From positions 1 to 32,677 of the forward strand of contig JBGQHM010000026.1 of NCBI GenBank assembly GCA_041497995.1: 32,677 nucleotides of DNA. Reading direction: 5' to 3'. Numbering within the stretch: position 1 is the first letter of the stretch; every line of letters starts with the position of its first letter. The DNA comes from DATKMS01 sp041497995. Its GTDB lineage: Bacteria; Desulfobacterota; Binatia; HRBIN30. Made by a program: the position numbers and the translations under genes. Shown here piece by piece: positions 25,769 through 32,677 of this stretch. A model generated the notes under the pieces. The model was not told the DNA's origin and did not search any database. It was given only the letters and a program-made list of their open reading frames with translations.

Positions 25769-26103
25769 TCATGAGGTCGAGATGGAAGAGGCTCGCGACT
25801 CCGCCCACTGCGGGTCGTCGATCGCGAGCACCCTCTCCTTCGTTCGTTGCGGACCACAATCTCGTCGTCGATGGCGAAAAAGTCGCGTGGTTCTCCCGGA
25901 TCGCCGCGCGGAGCGGCCTCGATGCCGCCGAGCTACTCGCCAAGGTGGAGCAGCCGGCCTACAAGGAGCGGCTTCGCGCCAACACCGACGAGCTCATCGC
26001 TCGGGGCGGATTTGGGTCGCCCACGATGTTCGTCGGCGGTGACGACATGTACTTCGGCAACGACCGTCTCGAGCTGGTAGGCGCGGCCCTCGTGCGCGGC
26101 TGA
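25765..26103 (+). pseudogene. C-terminal remnant of a DsbA-family 2-hydroxychromene-2-carboxylate isomerase-like protein
   Basis: The frame starts at an ATG overlapping the acyl-CoA synthetase stop, but only residues from about 27 on (from 25843) look like a protein. AARSGLDAAELLAKVEQPAY, RLRANTDELIARGGFGSPTM and FVGGDDMYFGNDRLELV match the end of the HCCA isomerase group, including the cis-Pro-type GSPTMFV segment. The first 110 or so residues, with the thioredoxin-fold start and the glutathione site, are absent, and the leading 26 residues are Arg-rich and unrelated. It is thus a 5'-deleted remnant. The next 251 bases (26104-26354) hold no gene I can support. Confidence 0.7.
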
Positions 26104-26354
26104 ACCGGCGCCGGCGCGGAACCGGATGGCGTTGGTCTACGAGACCCCGCAAGACCGTAGCTCCTGAAGAGCACCAGAACTTCGCGCGTCGTCCAGCTTC
26201 CAGTGCAGCGCGCGTGCCTCAGCGACGCACCGAGCCGGGAAACAGCTGCTTCCGTGCCTCGGCGTCCGGACCGCGAGCGGAGAGCTCGCGCAGTTCCTTG
26301 CCGACGTCGTAGCCACGCCGGACACGCACCGCCGCCGCCGCACGGCATGCGCGC

Positions 26355-26874
26355 CTACTTGCCTTCGAAGCGCGTCTTGCGCTTCTCGCGCGCGGCGGCG
26401 TAGCCCTCAAGCAGATCGTCGGAGACGAAGCAGGTCGCTGTGCTCATCGCCTCGAACTTGAGCGCATCGGTGAGGCCGCGCTTGGCCCACATGTTGATGG
26501 TGCGCTTGGTCCCCTGCACGGCCAGTGGCGCGTTGGCGGCGATTTCCTCGGCGAGGCGGCGGCGAGCAGCTCCGCTTCCGGGTAGACCTCCTGCACCAGG
26601 CCGATGGCCAGCGCCTTGGCGGCATCGAAGCGCCGGCCACTGAAGGTAATCCACTTCGCCCAGCCGGGGCCGACCTCTTCGGCCAGGCGCATGTCGAGCC
26701 CCCGTCGATCGCGACGCCGATCTGCACCTCGGGCGCGGCGAAGGTCGTCGTCTCGGCGGCGAGGCGGATGTCGCCCAGCATGGCGACCTCGAAGCCGGCG
26801 CCGAGGCAGTAGCCGTGCAACGCGACGATGAGCGGCTGCGGCAGCTCCTCGATCAGCTGCATGCGCCGGTGCGA
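26355..26874 (-). pseudogene. Enoyl-CoA hydratase/isomerase, 5'-truncated and frameshifted
   Basis: Three reading frames together give one crotonase fold. The first (to about 26700) has HRRMQLIEELPQPLIVALHG and GYCLGAGFEVAMLGDIRLAA, with the oxyanion-hole segment and PEVQIGVAIDGG. After a frame change at a C-run (26699-26703) it continues LDMRLAEEVGPGWAKWITFS and GRRFDAAKALAIGLVQEVYP. After another near 26555-26568 it ends LAEEIAANAPLAVQGTKRTI and FEGK. The first 80 or so residues of a normal hydratase are missing, and the frame joins the phosphotransferase without a stop. This is decay or sequence error; a functional copy is not present as read. Confidence 0.78.
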
Positions 26875-27949
26875 GCCGCGAAAGCGCTGGTAGTAGTTGC
26901 GCACGCGCTCGGCCGGCCGGGTCGCTTCGTCGAAATGTAGCATGCGCGAGTGGATGCGCACCATCACGATGCCGTGGCGAAGCGCCACATAAGTCTCGTA
27001 CCAGCGCAGGTCGCCGACTCGTTTGCTGCTCGCGCGCTCGTAGGTTGCGACGACATCGCGTGCGCGCAGAAAGTCCGGCATGCCGGGGAGGCCAGCGGCG
27101 CGCGCGATCATCTCGAAGAACGCGTGCAGGAAGACGAGCCAGCCGAGGTCGATCTCGCGCGGGCCGAGGGCCGCCATCTCCCAGTCGAGCACGGCGACCG
27201 GCGTGAATCCGTTGTAGAGAATGTTGCCGATGCGCGAGTCGCCCCAGCTGATGACGGTGTCGCCCTCGGGCTCGGGCCAATGCGCGTCGATCCAGGCGAA
27301 CGCTCGCTCGAGCAGCGGGTAGCGACGCTCTTGTCGCACCCAGTCGTAGAAGCGGCGCTGGCTCTCGACGTGGCGGCGCAGCGGCGTTGCGCCGGGCACA
27401 ACAGGGAATTCCAGGAAGCTCGCGCTCGACTTGTTGGGGTCGATCGTGTGGAGCCTCGCGATCGTGGCGATCGTCGCGTCTTGCAGGTGCCGCTGGTCTG
27501 CGCGGCTCGCTTCCGAGAGCCAGCTCCCCATCGGGTAGGGCATGATGTCCGGCGGTACGCGGCCCGCGACGCGATCCATTACAAAAAAGGGCGCGCCGAT
27601 CTGCGAAGCGTCGAGCTCGAGCCAGCGCAGATTGGGCACCGGCACGCCGTGCTCGCCCGCGAGGCGGATTACCCGGAACTGCGCCTCGAGGTCGTAGCTC
27701 GGAAAAAACCGGCACGTCTTTCGGATCCGGCGCGACGCGCGCGACGAAGGCCGCGGAGCGCGGCGCGCCGACTTCGCTCCAGGTCGCGTCGAACAGCAGC
27801 GTCTCGCTCGACATACCGGTCGCGGACGGGCTCGAGAGCGACGTGACCCGTGCACCGAGCAGTCGCGCCTCGAGCCAGCGATCGAGCCGCGCGCGCGTCT
27901 GCTGCGGGTCGCGCGTCGTGCGCTTAGGGCTGGCGATGGTCTCGGGCAT
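26875..27949 (-). pseudogene. APH-like phosphotransferase family protein, frameshifted
   Basis: ATG at 27949 has GGAGG five bases before it. The N-terminal part (MPETIASPKRTTRDPQQTRA, then SAAFVARVAPDPKDVPVF) shifts frame at a run of six T on the coding strand (27703-27708); with five T the frame would continue PSYDLEAQFRVIRLAGEHGV. The remainder has APFFVMDRVAGRVPP, the catalytic-loop equivalent WGDSRIGNILYN and the metal-binding VLDWEMAALGPREIDLGW, as in the choline/aminoglycoside-kinase-like families that often accompany acyl-CoA metabolism genes. The end (VRIHSRMLHFDEATRP) runs straight into enoyl-CoA hydratase sequence near 26875, so the original stop is lost. A single homopolymer error could explain the frameshift; the fusion needs a deletion. 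Confidence 0.78.
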
Positions 27950-27983
27950 CGGGGCCTCCGGGCCGCAAGGTGCGCGACGGTCG

Positions 27984-28020
27984 CAGCGAAAAAATGGGGA
28001 CAGACTCCATTTTTTCGCTG
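27984..28020. repeat. REP-like palindrome with GGGGACAGACTCC core
   Basis: CAGCGAAAAAATGG (27984-27997) and CCATTTTTTCGCTG (28007-28020) are perfect 14-base inverted copies around a nine-base loop, GGACAGACT. The ATGGGGACAGACTCCAT core resembles the GGGGTCAGACCCC-type palindromes that accompany RAYT/IS200-like transposases in many proteobacterial genomes. A second related string, GGGTCAGATCTG, follows at 28031. It lies between the phosphotransferase and regulator remnants. No transposase gene is in the window. The T6 runs could also let it act as a weak terminator. Confidence 0.6.
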
Positions 28021-28191
28021 GCGAGGAACCGGGTCAGATCTGCGTGGCGCGCGCGCTGACGAGCGGGAGCGTTGCGTGGGTCGCGATGCCGGCCGGAGCT
28101 GCCACGACCGCCGCACCCGCGAGCCAGTGTGTTTCAGCGAGCAGTACATGCCGAACACGCCCAAGGGCGCCGGAGGATCGCCGTCGCCGCG

Positions 28192-28419
28192 GTGTCGCCC
28201 GACGACCTCGTTCACCGGGTGATCGAGCAGGAGATCCGGGCCGACCTGCTCGACGAGGAGCAGGCCGCCGCCCTCCACGCCGAGCCAGGCACGGCCGCGC
28301 TCGTCGTCGTGCGTCGCCACCGGGACCCGGGCGGCCGGCTGGTCCCCATCGGCGTCCACACCCACCCGGCCGAGCGCTTCTCGATCATGATGTCAATCGG
28401 AGCTCAGCCACGGAGGTAG
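28192..28419 (+). pseudogene. C-terminal fragment of a GntR-family regulator (UTRA ligand domain)
   Basis: From a GTG at 28192 the frame reads VSPDDLVHRVIEQEIRADLL, EPGTAALVVVRRHRDPGGRL and IGVHTHPAERFSIMM, which has the pattern of the end of a UTRA effector-binding domain (EPGTPALxxxRRYxDxxGRxxxxSVxxHPADRF). The N-terminal winged-helix DNA-binding domain is absent, and the upstream 120 bases show no continuation in any frame that I recognise. It is best read as a remnant. The 224 bases after it (28420-28643) hold no gene I can support. Confidence 0.55.
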
Positions 28420-28643
28420 CGCGCCGACGATCCCGGTCGCCGAAGGCAAGCCCGGCGAGGGGGTGTAGGTCGACACGGGATGGATGACGATACTCAAGCC
28501 CACCTCGCCGAGCGGCAAGCGACGGCGGTGGGTGCGCGTGTTCCAACTCGTCCGCGTCTCCTTTTGACACGGATCGCTTACATCCCCTACGATGTAGAAC
28601 CCAGGTGCCTCAAGTGCTGAATCCCACCAAGAAGAAGGGGAAG

Positions 28644-28717
28644 TGGCGGCGCGTGGAATCGAACCACGGACCTAGGGATTATGAGACCCTCGCTCTAGCC
28701 AACTGAGCTACGCCGCC
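28644..28717 (-). tRNA. tRNA-Met (CAU), elongator type
   Basis: A complete cloverleaf can be drawn: acceptor GGCGGCG/CGCCGCC (seven perfect pairs), D arm GCTC..GAGC with AGTTGGCTA loop, anticodon loop CTCATAA with CAT, a five-base variable loop AGGTC, and T arm CGTGG-TTCGATT-CCACG. The discriminator is A and the CCA end is not encoded. The perfect first acceptor pair (G-C) argues for elongator rather than initiator. One T-T mismatch lies next to the anticodon loop. It borders the decayed region on its 3' side, a common arrangement at insertion sites, although no duplicated tRNA end (attachment site) was seen. Confidence 0.95.
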
Positions 28718-28741
28718 CGAGAGGAACATCGAGTATGGTTG

Positions 28742-28761
28742 GCGCGGCTGAACAGCCGCGC
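28742..28761. other. Short GC-rich hairpin upstream of the tRNA
   Basis: GCGCGGCTG (28742-28750) and CAGCCGCGC (28753-28761) are perfect inverted copies around AA, best folded with a GAAC tetraloop. It lies 25 bases before the tRNA 5' end. No T-run follows on either strand, so it is not a standard terminator. Role unknown. Confidence 0.4.
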
Positions 28762-28918
28762 GCTCCAAAACGGGGCGGATCTTAGCTGAGTGCCACGCAG
28801 TTCGGCAAGGTCCCGCGCGACAAGATCCGCGCGCGGTCTTTCTTGAAGCATCTGCGCCAGCACGCTGGATGCCGCACGCGGTGTTCGGTGGTATGTACGC
28901 CGCGGCGAGTCGGGTACG

Positions 28919-31456
28919 GTGCACGGACACGGAACATCGGGACAGAGCAGCGGGCTTGCCGCGGCAACACTCGTCGCGCTCGTGAGCGGCGTGTGCGGTG
29001 CACTGCTCCTGTCATGGGGGCGGTTCGCCGCCGGCGGAGCGCTGCTGCTCGTCAGTATCATCGTGTTGCGCTGGCCGCATTCGATTTGGTCCTCCAGCGA
29101 GGGCGAAGAGCTGTCACGTCGACAGCGGGCTCTTGCCATCGCACTCATCAGCGGCGTCGCCGTGTTCTTCCGCGTGTACCAGATGGAGCCGCCGGGCGTT
29201 TGGGGCGACGATGCGATCAACGGCCTCCTTGCCCTCGATGTGCTCGACGGCAAGATCACTTCGCCTTTCCAGTTGGTACCGCATGCCTTGAGCGTCTTCC
29301 ACGCGCTCACGAATTACGCGATTGCCGGCGCCTTTTGGCTGTTCGGACCGGGGCCGGTCGCGCTACGGCTACCGGGCATCCTTGTTGGGATTCTGGCAGT
29401 CCCGGTTCTTTACGGCACCGTTTCGCCCCTCTTTGGCGGCAGAGTCGCGGTGGTCGCAGCGCTGTTCTTCGCGACATCGCCATTGCAGCTCAACCACGAC
29501 AAAGTGCTTCTCCAGGTCGTGTTGGGGGAGTTCTTCCTTCTGCTCGCGATGTGCGCCTTCATTCGTGGGATCACCGGCACGCGCCGCTGGCTGATCCCAC
29601 TCGCAGGCGTGCCGCTCGCACTCTGCTTGTATACGTATCATTCAACAAAGATCGCGCCGCTGATCGCCGTCATCTTTGCTGCCTGCGCGGTGTGGAGATC
29701 GAACGCCTCGCGGCGGACGCTCGTGCTGGAGCTCAGTGGGCTGTGCGCCGTCTTTCTGTTGTGTTCGATTCCGGCAGCGGAGGGATATTTGCATCAGCCA
29801 CATGCGCTGACCGGACGCGTCAACAGCGTCGCGTTGTGGCGTGCGGTACGCGCCAGCGGCAGTGTGCAACCCGTGTGGAACGCGGTGTGGCGCACCCTCA
29901 TGATCTTCCACTACCAGCAAGGGCCGGAGTACCAGTGGGTCGGCATCGGATCGGACCCGGCGTTCACGGTAGTCCCGGCATTCTTGGTCGTCCACGGCGC
30001 CGTTGAGAGCCTGCGTAGATGGGAGGAGCCGCGTCACTCCCTTTTGCTGGGATGGGTGATCGTCGGCCTACTGCCCGGCTTTCTTTCGACCGAAGCGCCA
30101 CGGGTGTACCGCGTGCTGCTCGCAAGCCCGCCGCTTTACGTATGGGCCGCGTTGCCGGTCGTCCGTTTGTACGCATATGCCGCGCACGCAGTGCCCCGCC
30201 AGCGCTGGTTGCAAGGCGTCATTGCGCTGCTCGTTGTCTCCGTTTCACTGATCGACTTCAATTACTATTTCTACCGAGTGTACACGAACCGTGAATTTCG
30301 CTGGTTTCAGGGGTCACGCTTGGTCGAGATGGGGCGAACCCTGAAGGAGCTCGGACCTGGCTGGACCGGGTATGTCATCGCGGACGGCTTTGCGGCGACG
30401 TACGAGACCCTCGACTTCCTGGCGCGTACGTGGGGATTGACCTTCCAAGACGTTCGCAGTCTGGTAGACGTCTTCCCGATCCACGACGATCCGAGCGGCG
30501 GCGTCTTGTTCATGGTCGACCGCAGTAATCCAGCCATCACTGCCCTCGTGCAGTCAATGTATCCAATGGTGGCCGCCGATGTACGAACCAACCCGCCGGT
30601 TCGCAGTTGGTGGTTCGATCGTTGGCTGCCGTTGGTCACAGCGAATGAACCGGCGCCCCCCATCGTCACCTTCTTCGCCGTGTCCCGGCGCATTGTAGAT
30701 TCGACCCGCGGTGTCATCGCGACCTACTTCACCGCTGACGGAAGCCCGATCGCCACTCGAGTCGTTCCGAACCTGCGCTTCGATCGCGCCCAGGACCTCG
30801 TCGATGGACGCACAAGACCAGCAAAGGTCAGGTGGTCCGGCGCGGTGTACGCACCGATCGATGGTCCCTATCAGTTCAGTTTCTCCTCCACGACCGACGC
30901 GCGCGTTTGGATCGACGATCGTCTCGTACCTTCGCACGGCGGAGGCGACGCGGCGTCACCGTTGGCGCAGGGGCTGCATCGGATCGCTGCCGAGGCGACG
31001 CTCACCGATGCGTCCACTGTCCAGCTGCAGTGGCAGACGCCGGGTGCAGCGACGGGCGAGGTCCCGCCGGTGCTGCTATTTCGGAACGGTGACATCCACG
31101 GACTGCTCGCCGAGTATGATCTTGGCAAGCGCACGCTGCGCAGGGTTGAGCCGTATCCGTACTACGACTTCTTCCGCGAGACCTTCAGCGAGCCGTACGC
31201 CGTGCATTGGCGCGGTCGGCTGCGCATTCCCTCGCCGGGCGGCTACCAGCTCGATGTGTCGAGCAATGGCTCGGCGAGCATCACGATTGGCGGACAGGCG
31301 TTGCTCGCCGGGGCCGCTCTACCGGCTGGAGACTACGATTTCGCGATGCACATCACCGGTGTGCGCGGCGCAGCACGCCTGCAGATCTATTGGCAGCCGG
31401 GCGACACCGCGCGCGAACCGATCCCTCCCACGGCCTTTTCCCCGCCATTGGGCTGA
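28919..31456 (+). CDS. Membrane glycosyltransferase (ArnT/PMT-like, GT-C fold) with two C-terminal PA14-like domains
   Basis: 845 residues from GTG at 28919, the first start in the frame; there is no clear ribosome site. The N-terminal 450 or so residues have about ten to twelve hydrophobic segments. After the second segment comes the first outer loop with MEPPGVWGDDAINGLLALDV, whose acidic pair matches the catalytic Asp-Glu position of GT-C enzymes using polyprenyl-linked sugars (GT39/GT83). PLQLNHDKVLLQVVLGEFFL and LPGFLSTEAPRVYRVLLASP are also typical. The C-terminal 250 residues hold a PA14-like domain (GVIATYFTADGSPIATRV, GPYQFSFSSTTDARVWIDD) and a second, more divergent copy (GLLAEYDLG, GGYQLDVSSNGSASITIGG), a sugar-binding fold. 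It probably transfers sugar to a lipid, polymer or protein at the outer face of the inner membrane. Confidence 0.82.
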   Translation: MHGHGTSGQSSGLAAATLVALVSGVCGALLLSWGRFAAGGALLLVSIIVLRWPHSIWSSSEGEELSRRQRALAIALISGVAVFFRVYQMEPPGVWGDDAINGLLALDVLDGKITSPFQLVPHALSVFHALTNYAIAGAFWLFGPGPVALRLPGILVGILAVPVLYGTVSPLFGGRVAVVAALFFATSPLQLNHDKVLLQVVLGEFFLLLAMCAFIRGITGTRRWLIPLAGVPLALCLYTYHSTKIAPLIAVIFAACAVWRSNASRRTLVLELSGLCAVFLLCSIPAAEGYLHQPHALTGRVNSVALWRAVRASGSVQPVWNAVWRTLMIFHYQQGPEYQWVGIGSDPAFTVVPAFLVVHGAVESLRRWEEPRHSLLLGWVIVGLLPGFLSTEAPRVYRVLLASPPLYVWAALPVVRLYAYAAHAVPRQRWLQGVIALLVVSVSLIDFNYYFYRVYTNREFRWFQGSRLVEMGRTLKELGPGWTGYVIADGFAATYETLDFLARTWGLTFQDVRSLVDVFPIHDDPSGGVLFMVDRSNPAITALVQSMYPMVAADVRTNPPVRSWWFDRWLPLVTANEPAPPIVTFFAVSRRIVDSTRGVIATYFTADGSPIATRVVPNLRFDRAQDLVDGRTRPAKVRWSGAVYAPIDGPYQFSFSSTTDARVWIDDRLVPSHGGGDAASPLAQGLHRIAAEATLTDASTVQLQWQTPGAATGEVPPVLLFRNGDIHGLLAEYDLGKRTLRRVEPYPYYDFFRETFSEPYAVHWRGRLRIPSPGGYQLDVSSNGSASITIGGQALLAGAALPAGDYDFAMHITGVRGAARLQIYWQPGDTAREPIPPTAFSPPLG

Positions 31457-31540
31457 GGGTACGCGTCCAGTTCAGGGTGCGTCGTAGAATCGACGTGCCG
31501 CACCTGATAGACGACTGCGGGATCAAGCGGAGGAGACACG

Positions 31541-32311
31541 ATGAACGTACGGGGCAAGGTCGCCGTGGTCACTGGAGCGGGTTCAGGAATCGGGCGCGCC
31601 ACTGCGGTGCGTCTGGCACGTGACGGAGCATCGGTCATAGTCGCAGATCTCGACGACGGCGGTGGGCTTGAAACAGCCGCTCAGATCAAAGCGCTCGGCG
31701 GCGCTGCGGTAGCCGTTCAGGTTGACGTCGCGCGTGACGCGGACGCCCGCCGGATGCTCGCGATTGCGGAGGAGAAGCACGGGGGCATGGACATCCTCTG
31801 CAACAATGCCGGCATCACAACGGGAACGCTCGATTTCACCCAAGCAACCAGCGATCAGTGGCAGCGCGTGCTCGACGTCAACCTGCGGGCGGTGATCTTG
31901 GGCACCCATCTCGCAATTCCGTTGCTGCGCCGGCGCGGCGGTGGCGCCATCGTGCATACCGCGTCGCTAGCAGCATTCGTCGGCTTTCCACCAGACCCTG
32001 TCTACGCCGCCACAAAGGCGGGGGTAGTTCTGTTTACCCATTCGCTGGGCCCGCTAGCCGCCGAGGGCATTCGCGTCAATTGTGTCTGCCCAGGCGTGGT
32101 CAACACCCCTATGCTGCGGCGGGCGCAAGGAAGCGATCAACCAGCATGGCTGGGAACCGTCCCCATGCTGGAGCCGGAGGACATCGCCGACGGTATCATG
32201 CAGCTGATCACCGACGACACGACCGCCGGCCGCGCCCTGCGAATCGCCCGAGGCGTGCGTGACTTCGCCTCCCTTCCGACGTTTGAAGTGCCGCGACCCA
32301 CGTCGGCGTAG
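31541..32311 (+). CDS. Short-chain dehydrogenase/reductase (SDR), classical type
   Basis: 256 residues, typical for classical SDRs, with GGAGGAG five bases before the ATG. The cofactor motif TGAGSGIG spans residues 11-18, and D36 after the second strand (VADLDD) favours NAD(H) over NADP(H). NNAG is present (88-91), and the catalytic tetrad is complete: N114, S142, Y155 and K159 (YAATK). VNCVCPGVVNTPM follows the active site. It is a cytosolic oxidoreductase; the substrate (alcohol, ketone or 3-oxoacyl thioester) cannot be read. It lies 84 bases after the glycosyltransferase gene, but nothing links their functions. Confidence 0.93.
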   Translation: MNVRGKVAVVTGAGSGIGRATAVRLARDGASVIVADLDDGGGLETAAQIKALGGAAVAVQVDVARDADARRMLAIAEEKHGGMDILCNNAGITTGTLDFTQATSDQWQRVLDVNLRAVILGTHLAIPLLRRRGGGAIVHTASLAAFVGFPPDPVYAATKAGVVLFTHSLGPLAAEGIRVNCVCPGVVNTPMLRRAQGSDQPAWLGTVPMLEPEDIADGIMQLITDDTTAGRALRIARGVRDFASLPTFEVPRPTSA

Positions 32312-32456
32312 GCCCGTTGTGGTCAGCACGTTGCCTGCCATTTCACGTGCGGGGCAACGTCCGAGTCTCCTTCATTCCCGACGTCTCGTTAAAGCCTTCG
32401 CCGCAGCCCCCGTCGCCCACGAGCAGCTGGCGCCCCTGCAAACGAGCGTAGCCGTC

Positions 32457-32677
32457 CTACGATGCAAAGTAGGACGATGCCAAGCCCATCACCAGATAGA
32501 CCACGAAGCCGAGCGCAGAGATCACGAGTGCGCGACGAGTTGCCACAGCAAATGTAGCTTGGACTGCACGGACCGTTGTTGCGACCAACCACACAACGAC
32601 GCACAAGCGGATCACTCCACCAACCATTGGCACTACGCCAAGGATCAGGAACACGCCTGGCGCATTCGCAAAGCCTA
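32457..32677 (-). CDS. Yip1-family-like membrane protein, C-terminal part (runs off the right edge)
   Basis: The frame is open from the window edge to a stop at 32457, giving 72 residues: GFANAPGVFLILGVVPMVGG, then IRLCVVVWLVATTVRAVQAT and a last hydrophobic segment VISALGFVVYLVMGLASSYF. Two to three membrane segments and the GFAxxPG...P.VG..I....W......AV pattern resemble the C-terminus of bacterial Yip1-domain proteins. The GTG at 32654 could be an internal start but lies in the conserved part, so the gene probably continues outside the window. It converges on the dehydrogenase gene; the 145 bases between them hold no feature I can support. Confidence 0.6.
   Translation of the reverse strand, partial: GFANAPGVFLILGVVPMVGGVIRLCVVVWLVATTVRAVQATFAVATRRALVISALGFVVYLVMGLASSYFAS

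Noticed and set aside
26219..26410. Minus-strand open frame ending YDVGKELRELSARGPDAEAR
   Set aside because: The end looks somewhat protein-like, but the start overlaps the hydratase and no family is recognised.
28072..28191. N-terminal continuation of the GntR/UTRA fragment
   Set aside because: The translation is Arg/Pro-rich and shows no winged-helix motif.
28564..28593. TTGACA-N18-TACGAT promoter-like pair on the plus strand
   Set aside because: It points into the tRNA from the antisense side and no gene starts within reach, so it is probably chance.

Overview
The window is GC-rich bacterial chromosomal DNA with Gram-negative features (a lipoprotein with LpoA-like modules, exported proteins, a split grpE/dnaK/dnaJ heat-shock locus). 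No gene fixes the taxon. The chemosensory make-up (CheW-PATAN fusion, CheA-receiver hybrid, giant coiled-coil receiver protein) and an exported matrixin with Thr/Pro linkers would suit an uncultured deltaproteobacterial-type lineage (Desulfobacterota, Myxococcota or Binatota relatives). That placement is inference only.

Layout. (1) 1-1723, minus strand: small exported Pro/Gln-rich protein, thiL, and the start of larB, which runs off the left edge. (2) 2093-13722, plus strand: six tightly spaced chemosensory genes: CheW-PATAN, response regulator, CheW, PilJ-like receptor, CheA with two Hpt domains and a receiver, and a 1115-residue coiled-coil protein ending in two receiver-like domains. No CheR, CheB, CheC, CheD or flagellar gene is present, so this looks like an alternative-function (type IV pilus, gliding or polysaccharide) system. 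(3) 13736-20749, minus strand: grpE, dnaK, a strong hairpin terminator, then dnaJ overlapping by one base a lipoprotein with TPR-like repeats and two tandem periplasmic-binding modules. (4) recO diverges from grpE and converges on a large matrixin-like metalloprotease gene. (5) 24083-25768: intact acyl-CoA synthetase. (6) 25765-28420: a decayed or badly assembled stretch with remnants of four genes (HCCA-isomerase-like, enoyl-CoA hydratase, APH-like phosphotransferase, GntR/UTRA regulator) and a REP-like palindrome. (7) An intact elongator tRNA-Met, a membrane glycosyltransferase with two PA14-like domains, a short-chain dehydrogenase, and the C-terminal end of a Yip1-like membrane protein at the right edge.

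The best candidate for something little described is the chemosensory operon, above all its last gene. Its architecture (long coiled coil followed by a degenerate and then a partly conserved receiver) is the reverse of the AglZ/FrzS order known from Myxococcus. The LpoA-like lipoprotein with an internal duplication, translationally coupled to dnaJ, is second. The broken region at 25.8-28.4 kb contains two likely homopolymer-length frameshifts, so read quality must be ruled out before biology is invoked there.
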